Assembly: GCA_038380435.1 (NCBI GenBank)
Contig: JAWZYU010000011.1
Span: 79,109,501 to 79,173,500, forward strand
Direction: 5' to 3'
Length of the DNA stretch: 64,000 nucleotides
Source: Ryuthela nishihirai
Lineage: Eukaryota; Arthropoda; Arachnida; Araneae; Heptathelidae
Both the position numbers and the translations under genes were made by a program. The notes below the pieces were generated by a model. The model worked only from the letters and a program-made list of their open reading frames with translations. It had not been told where the DNA came from and searched no databases. Shown here in pieces: positions 1 through 10,806 of this stretch; the stretch's first letter is position 1, and the number at the start of each line of letters is the position of its first letter.

Positions 1-153
1 ATTTCATTGTTTTCTGCAGCTCTACCCCATTGTCAGGCATTACCCTTGTACAGGTGATTCACAAGCCTGTGCGTTTAATTATCTGCTTGGGAAATGATTA
101 TTACAATATAAATAATGAACCATACACAGTGAACTATGTATGAACCATTACTT

Positions 154-388
154 TCAATAGCCATTTGTCAGCAAGTTGTTCAATTCCTCTTCGATACTAT
201 GCTTTGGCACACCCACTGCACAAATCCTTTGTCTGTGACCCACTGTTGCATTACAAAAAGGTTTGTTCACTGGGGAAGCAGCTCTGTCATTCTTAATTTT
301 TAGCAGCAGAGGTAGATGAGAATTCAAGTCCTCTGAATCACATCTCCTAGTGAAGGAAAAACGATCCTTTTTCAGTTTGAGAGCCAAC
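154..388 (-). CDS. Possible terminal coding exon of an unrecognised gene
   Basis: On the minus strand a 77-codon open stretch ends at a TGA at 154-156. It is preceded directly by a good splice acceptor: a pyrimidine run followed by CAG, with the exon beginning at 388 (read TTTTTTCAG then GTTGGCTC). There is no ATG at the start of the frame, which fits a 3'-terminal exon in phase 1. The residues are of ordinary protein composition (for example HLPLLLKIKND, NATVGHRQRICAVG, EEELNNLLTNGY) and not low-complexity. I do not recognise the family. The upstream exons would lie beyond 388 and no convincing donor partner was found. It could equally be a fragment of an old repeat or chance. Confidence 0.3.
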
Positions 389-596
389 CTGAAAAAACTA
401 ATTTCTCTTTTAAAACAAAATTCAAAAACTTTGTTACTCTACTCCTGTTAGAATATAGAAACTTTTGACCAACAATATTTCTTCCCCCCCCCCCCCTTTC
501 ACACTCCTCATCTATGCTGTGTGTCTCGATTTTTCTCAATCCTATTTCACCTTGTTCATTTATTTAATAATATTCTCATATTAATAATAAATAATG
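389..596. other. AT-rich spacer with poly-C run
   Basis: Possible intronic or intergenic DNA upstream of the exon candidate. A run of 13 C lies at 484-496. No coding signal was seen. Confidence 0.5.
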
Positions 597-655
597 GAAT
601 CAGGGGGAAGAAAAATAAGGTTGTCATAAACCTTATTTTTCTTCCCCCCTGATTC
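597..655. repeat. Near-perfect inverted repeat (hairpin)
   Basis: Left arm 597-622 and right arm 629-655 are reverse complements apart from one extra base in the C/G run, around a 6-base loop. The arm includes GAATCAGGGGG and AAGAAAAATAAGG. It could be a tiny foldback element or a snap-back duplication. No TSD was found. Confidence 0.7.
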
Positions 656-1306
656 TATTGCGTTTCTTATCACATTTCATATCATACTAGTTTGTCTTCG
701 TCTGTGCAATTTGCCATTTCATTTATATATATCACATAATTATACAATTTTTGTAAACATGTTTGTATTTTTGTACTATACCTAATATTTATTTTTTAAT
801 TTCTCAAATGTACTGGGGCATCAAACCACTTGAATATTTAAATTAATATCCGAACTTACCTGTTCTTTGGCTATATCGTAAAGAGAGCAGAAACATACTA
901 AACGCATCAGTGTTTTTTTTTCTCACATTTCTAATTTTGAAATCATTTTACTTCAGGTGAAATTATGAGTAAAATCTAAAAATTTTCCTTATAAATTTTG
1001 AAAACTATGCAGAACTTTATTAAAAAAGAAAAAAATATGCAACATAAATAAAACTATAATCCATTCATTTATTATTTTGTTATGAAATCAAAAAATAATG
1101 AAAAATAACAAATATGTTTTTTCCTAAATACCCTCAGTGAGATATTTGTGATGTACCATAGACTTTTTTCATATCAAGCTGATATTTCTTTGCTTTTATT
1201 GCTACTCAAGCAGCCACTACCTCATCAACATAGTCGACTTCTTATACCTGAATGCATGAATTCAGTAATAAATTATAACAGAAAAACGTCGTGTCGCAAG
1301 AAACAC
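656..1306. other. AT-rich DNA, nothing recognised
   Basis: Long A and T runs and no open frame of protein-like composition. No tRNA or transposon feature was seen. Confidence 0.5.
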
Positions 1307-1398
1307 TTAAAAAAATATCGGTTGTCCTGACTGTGATTCGAACCCCGGTCTCTCTGAAAAATGCCGGGAATCACAACCGCTACACCACCGAGGAACTG
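1307..1398 (-). mobile_element. tRNA-derived SINE-like element, copy 1
   Basis: Read on the minus strand this is a tRNA-like sequence with an A box (TGGTGTAGCGG) and a B box (GGTTCGAATCA), the usual spacing, and a tail AACCGATATTTTTTT. The T stem does not pair, so it is not a functional tRNA. The same about 92-bp sequence recurs in opposite orientation at 1509-1600, including the tail, which makes a dispersed tRNA-derived repeat more likely than a lone tRNA pseudogene. Confidence 0.6.
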
Positions 1399-1508
1399 AC
1401 CATTTCTCAAAAAAGTGACATATAAGCATTCCTGTTGATTCACCAGTGGTGCCATCTATTATGAGGAGTTGGGCAGTCAAGTCGCCACATTATGGTTGAA
1501 GAAATCAT

Positions 1509-1600
1509 CAGTTGCTTTTTTGGTCTAGTGGTTATGATTCCTGGCATGCTTCTGAGGGACCTGGGTTCTAATTCCAGTCAAGATAACCAATATTTTCAAC
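1509..1600 (+). mobile_element. tRNA-derived SINE-like element, copy 2
   Basis: Plus-strand partner of the element at 1307-1398, colinear with it. A box TGGTCTAGTGG, B box GGTTCTAATTCC, tail AACCAATATTTTC. With the first copy it forms an inverted pair about 110 bp apart that could fold into a hairpin. No flanking target duplication could be assigned. Confidence 0.6.
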
Positions 1601-2189
1601 TCATTATTTCAAATGAACATATGAAGTATTTAGAAAATACTGACTTACACGAAGAAGTTGATATCAAAATCTAGAGAATAGAGACAACTATTGTTTTTCT
1701 TTTTTCAATTGCAGAAATTGCATTCCATCTTTTTGGTACGTCATTTTCAGCATTCTCCTAATTCGATACTTCATTATCTATAGATTTCGCATTAAAATTG
1801 TTGCCATTTCCAAAATGTTTTACCCATCTTATTAACCCACATGCGAGTTTCTTGAACTCCTATGATGATTTTCATTATTCCTAAAGTTGAATGTAGATTT
1901 TTGGAAATTATGTGATGTAAAATACTTTTATGTCAAAAGTATGAAATCTATAACATGTCTATGCAATGGGGATAAATCATTACTTACTTGGTCAGTAAAT
2001 TTTTGCTTCTGCAAGTTCAATGAGGCGGATTGTAACTCAACCAGTAGCAGTTTGAAATCCGTCAAGCTATTCATTAATCATTTTCAAAGCGAAATTTTAC
2101 GACATTATATTGTCGGAATGCTTCATAAATTTCTCGCGACCGCGACTTTTGGTGCCATTCTATAATATATAACTATGCAGAACTTTATT
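1601..2189. other. AT-rich DNA, nothing recognised
   Basis: No coding, RNA or repeat feature that I can support. An open frame at 1887-2165 has no recognisable motif and is likely chance. Confidence 0.45.
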
Positions 2190-3575
2190 AAAATAAGTTT
2201 TTGTTCTTAACCTGTTTCTTGTAGTTGTTCCCCTTGACATTCCCGAGGAATTTAGTTGACACTAGAGGAAACGCGTCCCAAGCCTTTTTTACGTCACCCT
2301 GAAGCAGGTTGTCGAATATTTGGTCTCTGAACAGCTCGCGGATTTGAGTACCCACAAAAATTCTCTCTTTAATTTTCGCTTCGCTGAGTTGAGGGAATTT
2401 ATCAGCCAAGTACTTGAAAGCTTATACAGTCTGGTCCACGGTTTTTACGAAGTTTTTCATCACACTGAGTTTGATGTGTAGGGACGGAAGCAGGATTTTG
2501 TGCGTTTCTGCCAGTGCTGGGTGTTCCACATTCTTCTCTCCGACCTTCAGAGATTTCCTCTGAGGCCAGTTTCTCTTCGCGTAGTGCAAAGTCTTTGCTC
2601 AGCTATCCCATTCACACAAGAAACAGCAGTACTTCGTATATCCCAGCTGCAGACCCATCAACAAAGCCACTACCTTCAAGTCACAACAATGATGCCACCA
2701 TACTTGCTGTATTGAAGACAGTTCAGCAGCTGTTTTAGGTTGTCGTAGGTTTCTTTCATGTAGACAGCATGTCCGACCGGGAAGGATGGAAGTCGATTTC
2801 CATTATGCAGCAACACTCTCTTGAGACTCAATTTCGAGGAGTCTATGAATAGTCGCCATTCTTGAGGGTCATGTTTGATTCCGAGTGCATTCATCAGGCC
2901 ATCTATATCATAGTAGAACACAAAGTCATCTTCCTTTCTGAATTAAGGTGCAAACTGCTCATGACGAGTTCCAAACGAAGTCACTCGGACATTTTCCTTG
3001 AGAAGATTCCATTGTTTAAGTCTTGAACCAAGTAACTCTGCCTTGCCCTTGGACAGCTCTAGATTGCGAACAAGATTGTTCATTTCTTCTTCGGTGAGAA
3101 TGTGTAGCACAGGTTACGCACCGTGGCAGATGTATGGATCATTGTTAGACACCGAAGGCTGCATAGAATCCGACGTCAGTACACCTCCCTCCCCATCGTA
3201 TGAATCGATGGAAAATTCTTTTCGAGGTTGTCGAACATTAAAATCTTATAAATTAAAACATTATAAATCTATACTCGGGAACTGGAAGGCCTTCACTGTG
3301 CGGAACTGGTTAGAGATCAGATTGTATATTCGGGTACGCTATTATCCACTTCTTTTTCCTTGTGATGCCTCCAGAAACAGGTGGAACCATGCAAAAGTAG
3401 CAGTCATTTGCGTGATTGCTTGGCTCTCTCCAAACCATAAGAACAGCAAACGGCATCGCCATTTTTTCGTCTTTCAGCCACTTCAGAAGATTTCTTGCAC
3501 ACGTACTGCAGCATATCTGTGGGCCCAGGCCTTGTCTTGGTCCCGATCTTGCATTCAAAATAAAATTCATACGCT
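2190..3575 (-). pseudogene. Decayed copy of an uncharacterised multi-copy arthropod protein
   Basis: Conceptual minus-strand reading gives one colinear protein relic spread over several frames. From the N-terminal side it shows a Cys-containing segment followed by MPFAVLMVWREPSNHANDCY (3570-3310), then HILTEEEMNNLVRNLELSK (about 3100-3040), GLMNALGIKHDPQEWRLFID and VLLHNGNRLPSFPVGHAVY (2921-2740), CDLKVVALLMGLQLGYTKYC (2680-2610), LPSLHIKLSVMKNFVK (about 2490-2445), and KFPQLSEAKIKERIFVGTQI (2409-2330). Several stops and frameshifts break it, and it stops at about 2190 before the C-terminus I would expect. I recall this protein as a frequently repeated hypothetical protein in arthropod genomes. 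Its function is not known to me, and an origin in a transposable element is only a guess. Confidence 0.7.
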
Positions 3576-5077
3576 GCTTTCACTATTGGAATGAGGGCCC
3601 TTTTCTGGCTTGCAAACGCACTTCCCTGCAAATGTAACAAAATATGTCTGCACTATTAACACAACTTCGAGGCATTGTCTTGCCCACATTTGTCTTATCA
3701 TGTGAACACAACTGTTGGCGTGGAGGGTCATGAAAGCCCTTATCCTCGTTCGATAGTATCATTTCACATTGGCTCCATTTTTGATCTCCAGTTCAATGAG
3801 CAGGAATGCTGCTTCCGGACAGAATCTCCCAGATTGACCCTGAAACTCCAGATGGCAGAGGGACTACGTGACTTGCATGGTAAACTACATTGGCCAGAAG
3901 GGATCTGAGATTCGCACCTCGGCTACTCTGGCCAATCATGAACAGCCCGCATGAGCATAGGTGACCTCTACCAGGGGACCGGACAATGTACATTGAAAAA
4001 AGGCGAAAAAGTGTGGGACATATTCTCTTCGCTGACTCGAAGGAAGGCGTGAGCTGTTGCCTCTGGAAAGCAAAATGAGCACAGTTGTCGTAAGCGCCCT
4101 GTGAAATGCAGCGATAACGTCAAGGAGTGAAAGCCTGCAGCTGCCAGCAGCGGCTGGTCAAACTGCGATGTCGTCCCCTGGGATCAGCCTACACGGAACG
4201 AGGTAAGGGTCACTAAGTCACTTTTGATCTGGTTAATTTTTCCCACATCAGTTGGCCTTGTCGCTGCCACGCGGCCTTCATGGAACTGCTCCACTGTGTG
4301 TTGTCTGCTCACCTATTGAGCATTGAACTTTTAATGAACTTTTGGACTGGCTTTAGCCATCGCTTGCATAAATCCCCCTTAATTGAGTAGGGCCGCGCTA
4401 GACGCGCGTGTTAGAATCATCCCAAAAGTGGGATTTAGTTGTGTGTAATGTGTTGAACTGATCTGTTAATAAATGTTGTTTTTGTTACTTGTAAGTGACA
4501 TTAGTTTTGAATATTAATATATGTGTATAGATTTTAATGTGGGTCCGGGAACTGCCTTAGATTTAGCAGCAAGTAGAGGATCACGGCCTTAATGCGTGTG
4601 CCACCCCTAAATATATACGGGGGAGGGGTCATGACAGCATTACTACTGCTGGATTAAAACTGCAAGGATCACTTGTATTGTACTTATTGACTCAGGGGTA
4701 AATGGGAGTCGCAAAAGACTTGCTCACCCTACGAGACGTCGCTTACAACTAACGATTGCATCATCTTTTGTTCGCGATCGTAAAGTCGCGATGTCGTTAA
4801 CTCAACTACATTGCATCAGAAAATGATGCAATATCTCCGGGGGTTGTGTGCATGACGGGCTGGTGAAATGTAACACAATATGTTGCAATCTGGAGTTTAA
4901 AGTATAGCGTTCCGAAATGGTTACCTATGTACTCAATGCGGACTGGGTCATTTATATATGACCTGTCTCTCCTAAACAAGAGCCAATCGACAAATTTTTG
5001 TCATTTTCGTGTTCAACACCACGAAATTAGTAAAGCCTTTTTGTGTGTTGCCCAGTGTTATTCATCAACATTTCAAG
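3576..5077. other. Unassigned DNA between two relics
   Basis: Less AT-rich than its surroundings. It holds an AATAAA near 4470 and a short inverted repeat TTGCATCA/TGATGCAA at 4811-4831. The region might hold a solo LTR or an untranslated end of the relic to the left, but no LTR pair, primer-binding site or protein was identified. Confidence 0.35.
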
Positions 5078-5735
5078 TTTCGAAAGACCTGTGGCAAATG
5101 GTTAACAACGGTTAACAGATATTGTACCTAACAAACGGTTAACAGATATTGTCACCGGTGATGAGACATGGATTTATTATTATGCAACTCCAGAAATATT
5201 GATAACTCTATTTGGGTTGCAGAAAGAGGATGTTCACAATTTTTTTCAAATCCTATGGAGTGGTGGACGTGGATACCTTACCTTAAAAATTTACTGTGCA
5301 TATTATATAAATTACTGCCAATATTACACCAACATTGTTTTGCCCAATATGGTTAAGGAGATGAAGGAGCAGTGTCCAAAACAGGCGTGTAAATGGTTCT
5401 CCTTCTTCACGATAACGCCAGGGATCGTAAGGCAATGTCAGTGATCATAAAACCCAACGAGTTACAGCCTATCTGGAGGAAGAAAAAATCAATTGCCATG
5501 CTGCATATTAACCCATCTTCCACTGTGCGATTTTTGGTTGTTTCCAAAAAATAAAATGAAATTTGCTGGGAAGCCTTTTTGTTTTTCAAGAGTGCAAGAT
5601 TTTGAAAATGCGTTCAAGATGCGTTCAAAATGCATTGAAGGTGCAGGGTATCTCCAACAAGAGTATAGCAAACGTTCCACAATTGTCAATGACGTTTGCA
5701 GCTTTGCATAAATGCTGGAGGGGAGTACGTTGAAG
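5078..5735 (+). pseudogene. Mariner-family transposase relic (3' part)
   Basis: Three plus-strand segments in different frames carry hallmark motifs of the IS630/Tc1/mariner DDE transposase family in the right order: VTGDETWIYYY (about 5152-5185, first catalytic Asp), VLLLHDNARDRK (about 5395-5430, second catalytic Asp), then CDFWLFPKNKMKFAGKPF (about 5530-5580) and KCIEGAGYL (about 5630-5660). Stops and frameshifts between the segments make it inactive. The N-terminal DNA-binding part was not recognised and no TIRs were found. CDFWLFP in place of the usual transposase spelling is a small variation. Confidence 0.7.
5108..5152. repeat. 27-bp tandem duplication inside the mariner relic
   Basis: ACGGTTAACAGATATTGT occurs at 5108-5125 and again at 5135-5152. 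It lies just upstream of the first catalytic motif and keeps the reading frame (nine codons). Confidence 0.75.
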
Positions 5736-6084
5736 GACAGTAAAAGTTTTGTTGAGGTAAGTGAAATAGTTTTTGTTCTGCAGATACATGTTAAGAACTT
5801 TTTGAGTGCAAGTAATATAAAGATTTTTTCGAGAAAACTTTACAAGGTGTTCTTCAAGTTAATTTTATCTTTAGCTGCATGCTAAAAAGAGAGATATATA
5901 TCCTTTAACAGTGTCTAAAAATTGCTTTATAAACTGAATGGACAAATTATTACGTATACCCTGATAACAATACGCAAAACACAAGTATCGTGTTCTGTCA
6001 TATGGGAAGCTGAAACTCGCAATGCCTATAAATAGAGCAGGTCTCTATGCATTGCATTAGAAACCAGTCACAGATAAGTAATCA

Positions 6085-7480
6085 TGGATAAAGGCTGCGA
6101 TGTAAGTGTGTTTGATTGTGGCCAGATAACAGGTGCGGTAGGAAGGCCGGTTGTTCAACTACCGCAACTGTTGGACTGTTGGGATTTCCATGTCAAACCA
6201 TCGCATATATGTACCAAGACTATGTGAAATACGTCAAAACGTCCAAACAACGGGAGAAATGTGGATCTGAACGTGCAAATGCTTCTCGAGGTGAGCATAG
6301 ACTGTCCCTGCATCGTTACAAATAATTGAATAGCTACTGAATAGCAGATAACCCCGAAATCGAATGAAGGCACGTCCACAAGCTGATGCACAAAGACTAT
6401 CCATCATACCTTAGAAAATATAAGCTATGTTAGTCGACGTCCACATTGTGTCCCTTTCTTGATTGCTAGGCACTGAAAGATTAGGATGCAGTTTGCAAAG
6501 GCCTATCGCAACTGGAGTGCGGAGGACTGGAAACACGTCATCTAGGCTTACGAATTAAGGTTTTAACTCTATCATGCCGATGGGAGAGTACGTGTGTGGC
6601 GTAAACCATATGAAACGATGGACCCAGCTTGCCAAGTTAGGGTCATACAGGCAAGTGAAGATGGTGTAACTGGGTTGGGTTGGGTTGTTTTACCTCTGAG
6701 CGGCACTTTTTTGCACACAATGGGCTAAATGGCCAGGTCACATGGACCCCGAAGGCTCAGAGAAGGTTGGGGGAGGGGACCCACTGGAACAGCTGTTGGG
6801 AGACAGATGGTAGCCTCCCGTCAAGGCCATCCAGCGTGTTCTTTAACGTGCACAGGGTATGGCTCTCCCGCACACGGGGCCACGGCTTAACGTCCCATCC
6901 GACGGACGGCGGCCTTTCCAAGCCCATCGGTGTCCCCTACTGACCGTGGGCAGGGCGGGGAATTTTGCGGAGAATAAATCTCAACGCTGACCCAGCTGGG
7001 ACTCGAACCTGGGAACTACAGATTACGAGCCTGGCACGCTACCGACTGAGCCACCCCCGCCCCAAGATGGTGTAACAGTTTTGGGTGTATTTACATGGGC
7101 TTCCTTGGGGCCTATCATACACGTCGAGACCTCCGTCACGTCACAAGGTATATGAATGTCGTCGCCGACCATTTACATCCGTTCAGAACGATTCTCTTTC
7201 CAAATCTGACACCATCTTTCAACAGGACAACGCCACAGCGCATTCTTTCTAAGTGGCGACTAATTGGCTCCAGGAGCATTCAAGTGAGTTTACCACACTT
7301 GTCAAGTGAGTTACACACTTGAATGGCCTCTTAGATCGCAGAATTGGTAATTTGTGGGGCGAATTGGAAAGATCTGCACTAGCCCGTCAATTCCCACCGG
7401 CAACTGTCGATGCTCTACGACAGGCGATCCTCGCTTCATGGGAAGTAATACAACCTCCATGTTTACAACACCTCATTTAG
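6085..7480 (+). pseudogene. Tc1-like transposase pseudogene
   Basis: Opens with an ATG at 6085 (MDKGCDVSVFDCGQ) as an N-terminal DNA-binding domain would. The catalytic part reads VWRKPYETMDPACQVRVIQA (about 6595-6655) up to the SINE, resumes as VLGVFTWASLGPIIHVE after it (about 7082-7130), then QQDNATAHSF (about 7220-7250, the DN motif) and LWGELERSALARQFPPATVD (about 7352-7412). Frameshifts and stops are present in addition to the SINE, which sits exactly between two adjoining codons of the protein. It cannot encode an active enzyme. Confidence 0.75.
6671..7063 (-). mobile_element. tRNA-derived SINE, copy A, with 13-bp target duplication
   Basis: A minus-strand SINE of 393 bp. Its tRNA-like head (7063 downward) has an A box TGGCTCAGTCGG and a B box GGTTCGAGTCC, followed by a body shared with the copies at 10821-11209 and 11587-11969, and a 3' tail of CCCAA-type repeats at 6671-6687. 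It is flanked by the direct repeat AAGATGGTGTAAC at 6658-6670 and 7064-7076, a clean target-site duplication. The insertion splits the Tc1-like transposase pseudogene and is younger than it. Confidence 0.9.
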
Positions 7481-7748
7481 TCCTATCATGACGTCTAGCT
7501 GCTGTTGTGCGGTCAAAAGGTGGAGCAACAGAATATTAGGCAGATGTATATAATAATTTGTCCATTCAATGTGTTTAAAATACATAGTTTAAAACAACTT
7601 AAGATAATTTTATTTTGTGAAGAATTTATCGACATTTAATTGTGAATCAGTGAAGTTCGTAATTTATTAAAACCAACTGAACAATGTGATGCAGTGGGTT
7701 TAGAGTTTTACAGAACCTTTTAAATAATTACCAAAATTTTTTTCTTAC

Positions 7749-8060
7749 CTTCCCAATAATTAGAATGGTATTAAAGACATTACTAATGAAAAGAATTTTC
7801 CTTTTCCTCATTCGGTTGTAAACGATCTTCCCATTTTTTACAATTTCAATCCTCATAGCAAACTGGCTTTCTTCTTCTTTGCTCAAGTCTAGTTTTCTTG
7901 AGTAGCGTTGAGAACAAATGCCAAATAATTTATATCTGCTGATGTGGATTTTTCTTTGAAATTAAAAGCTACGGAATCGTCTCTTGCAGTGGGGCAAACT
8001 GCATCAGGAAAAATTTCTCTCTCTCTTAACATAGTGATTACTTTTTCTGTATAACAAGAT
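7749..8060 (-). CDS. Possible exon or pseudo-exon, unrecognised
   Basis: Minus strand. A candidate acceptor (TTTTTTTACAG) ends at 8061 and a candidate donor (AAG followed by GTAAGA) begins at 7748. Between them two overlapping frames have protein-like composition: an upper one ending at a TAG at 7889 (includes FPDAVCPTARDDSVAFNF and YLAFVLNATQ) and a lower one running to the donor (includes KEEESQFAMRIEIVKNGKI). A single-base shift would be needed to join them. I do not recognise either. It may be a decayed exon, a frameshifted exon, or chance. Confidence 0.25.
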
Positions 8061-8903
8061 CTGTAAAAAAACATTTTACACGAATTTGTGATAAAACCGA
8101 TTTTTTTTTCATTTCATTAATGGTGTATTCCTGTTGCAGCTAGAAAAGTACTCTACTACAGAAGGGAGATTTTTTGAACTGTGGTGTATGGAGACTTCAA
8201 ATTTGAAACTTCTAAAAAATTCTTTCGTTGAATTTATGATAAAAAATTCATTTCTCTCATATTTAATTTTTTTAAAGTTAAAGATAGTCATGTTATCCAG
8301 TATCGTAAAAACCATATGATAAACAGCAATTATTGTTAATGAAGCAAACAAACGTATATAAAGAAAAACTTGTGGTTACTCCTAATTTTACAAATTCTTT
8401 TTTTAAAGAAAGAGGTGATTCTCTTAAACCTGTTTCTTACCATTGTACGTTAGAAATAATGCTAATGTAGAAAAATAATGCAATTGAAGAAAACCAGTTA
8501 ATGAATTGGGATGACATCTAGTTTGAGGATCAGGACGGAGTAAAAACTGATACGGTATTTTGCAATACTAACTAAGCAGGTCTACCAACTAAACAAGTAC
8601 TCCTTGATAAAAGTTCAGGAACCTTGTGGTTGAAGAATATATGTGATTGATTTTTCCTCTATATCTTAATTTTGATCATTATTTTTGTTGAATGAAGTAA
8701 AGATGTAATTAGTTGCGATCAAATTCTGCGATTGAAGATCAATTATTGTCGTTGTAGCAGACTTCAGGGTATATTTACAACAATGTATGATAATTTTCAG
8801 TCGTACTTTATGTATTTTATTCGTTGTGTGAAATTGCACAAAATTCTGAAGATGACCATAGTCTTTACTATATTTATTATTAATATAAATATTTTTGAAT
8901 GCA
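8061..8903. other. AT-rich DNA, nothing recognised
   Basis: Open frames here on both strands are low-complexity and rich in Lys, Asn, Phe and Ile, as expected of chance frames in AT-rich DNA. Confidence 0.5.
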
Positions 8904-8911
8904 ATTATGGG

Positions 8912-9150
8912 TAAGCCCAGATCCAGAAGAAAAAATAAACTGGGGGAGGACAAATGACATGATCGAGAGGGGAAAAAAGTAAAAGGGGGAGGACCAAGAG
9001 ACTGGAATTCATTGAAATGTAATATTTTCTTTTCTGTTTTAGATGTGTTTAAAACTGTTCTTGAAATAAAATATACATAAGTTTAATCATTTTTGCCTTT
9101 ATTACCTTTACTAGTATTCTGAAAGAGGAACCCCCGTAGATCCGGCCCTG
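8912..9150. mobile_element. Small hAT-like non-autonomous element
   Basis: The right end reads CAGGGCCGGATCTACGGGGG on the minus strand, a hAT-type terminus, and the left end TAAGCCCAGATCCAG is a degenerate match to it. The flanks ATTATGGG (8904-8911) and ATTATGGA (9151-9158) agree at 7 of 8 bases, as expected for the 8-bp duplications made by hAT transposases. There is no coding content in 239 bp. The degenerate left terminus limits confidence. Confidence 0.45.
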
Positions 9151-9158
9151 ATTATGGA

Positions 9159-10749
9159 TATACATATTCATTGATTTAAGGCTAAAAATTACTGATGTTG
9201 GCCACTTTTATTTTTTTTTCTGTTCGTTAAAGAAGTAGGCGTATATTTATTATTGTATAATACATATATATGTATGTGTCTTCCAGATTTGTAAATATAC
9301 TGCTAAATTCAAAAGCTGCTATAAAAGCTTTAAATTATGGTTGTATAATTACTGAATTCCATAGAGTAAAACAAAATAATTTTTCAGCAGTATGACCCTT
9401 ACGTAAATATAAATCTACTGTACTACAATATCTACCGGTATTGTGAAAATAAACCTAAAACTGACTTTAGATTAAACCAAATAAAATTGCCTATTAAATG
9501 TAACAAGATGTAGCAGCGGTTGCGTGCAAATTTTGTGAATACGCGAGAGGAAAATGATTTTGTTCGAAAGAGTGGCACTCTTCACATGGCCGCAGAAATT
9601 CTCTTTTTTAATCTAGTTTTCTAAAAAGGTATTGTTTTCACATATTTCTCAATAATTCATTTTCTGAACCATTGTCTACCGTTAGATGTCACTAAAGTCG
9701 AAAAATGCAAATTTAAAGGCAATATTGTAAACAGTCATTACCTGCTAGAAGTTTTAAATTTAGAGGTTCAAGTTTGGTGGGGCAAGTGGAAATCTGTCTT
9801 TTTTTCCTTCCCCCCAAAATTAATTTTTTCCCTTTTTAAGATGTAAGTGAAAAATAAGTCTAGGTTAGATAGGTGTTAATAAAATACTATTTATCGCAAT
9901 TTCTAAATTATTGGTTTTATTTCCGCCTTTAGGAGATACGATATTTCGAAAATGATTTTCTTTTTTTTTTCTTTGAAAATGAGAATTGCATATTCGCCAC
10001 ACACTATTTTCAAAGAATGCATAGTTAATATTAATGTATGAAAATTTACCCTTTTATATCTACAAAGGGAAACGTAATGTTTAAAATGAATCCAAAAACA
10101 AGCGAGATTTTGGATAATTTCGTAGCAGGTATAAGGCTTAAAATAGGTTTGAGAGTAGCTACATTAAAATTCATATGCGTTTGTGCATATGTAAAGAATA
10201 ATACTACCCAATTTTTCACTGTCTTTTATATGAGAGCTGTATTATTGAAAGAGGTAAAGTAGCATGCACGAGAAAAATGTGAAATTAAGAAAACGTATAA
10301 AATAAGTGATAATATGTATTGTAAAACTAGAGTACTTATAGCATTTGTCATCAGTTCCTGGCTGTTATATATTGTCTTGCTACCTTACAGTTACTATTAC
10401 ATGCAGTTAACGGTCAATGAAAAATGGAAAATGGAATGCTGGTAATAAGTACTTAAAAACTTGCAAAATCCTCATTCACAAACTCATCCTCATACCAATT
10501 CTCACCCATTTGCACAAGAGCAAAACTATAGTTAACTCTCGATTTTTCAGGATCCTAAAGCAAAATAGTATAAAAAAAATGGAATATCAAAATAGAATAT
10601 CAGAAAACTAAACTTGGATAACCCAGAAATTTTTATATTTCGAATAACCTTTTCGTGAGAAAAAAATTTAAAATATTATTTATCAGACAGTATCAAGATC
10701 CTGACTTCAAAGCTGCGTGATTATTTCCTGCTTCATTTACAACCGATAA
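9159..10749. other. AT-rich DNA, nothing recognised
   Basis: Homopolymer-rich intergenic or intronic sequence. Open frames at 10038-10262 and 10417-10611 show no family motif. Confidence 0.5.
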
Positions 10750-10806
10750 CATTCATTCCAAGCGGAGACAATGATTGGGAACGTTGCCTATCGCTTGGAA
10801 TGAATG
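10750..10806. repeat. 15-bp perfect inverted repeat
   Basis: CATTCATTCCAAGCG at 10750-10764 is the exact reverse complement of 10792-10806, around a 27-base loop. The right arm overlaps a second palindrome (10795-11240), so the same TTCATTCCAA word occurs three times in alternating orientation, as in a decayed foldback-type MITE. Confidence 0.7.

Larger units (their letters stand above)
5935..7568 (+). mobile_element. Tc1-like DNA transposon, SINE-interrupted
   Basis: An 18-bp perfect terminal inverted repeat, TGAATGGACAAATTATTA, lies at 5935-5952 and inverted at 7551-7568. Between them is one Tc1-type transposase pseudogene on the plus strand. The element is 1,634 bp including a nested SINE plus one target duplication (406 bp), so about 1.23 kb originally, a normal size for Tc1-like elements. 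The exact outer ends and the TA duplication are uncertain because the bases just outside the matched TIR differ between the two sides. Confidence 0.75.

Noticed and set aside
1307..1398. A functional tRNA gene
   Set aside because: A and B boxes are present, but the T stem does not pair and a second tailed copy exists nearby.
3576..5077. A solo LTR or LTR retrotransposon
   Set aside because: There is an AATAAA, but no paired LTR, primer-binding site or retroviral-type protein.
6680..6943. Open frames in SINE copies A and B (6680-6943, 10825-11136)
   Set aside because: They run antisense through tRNA-derived SINEs, and their similarity to each other comes from the repeat family.
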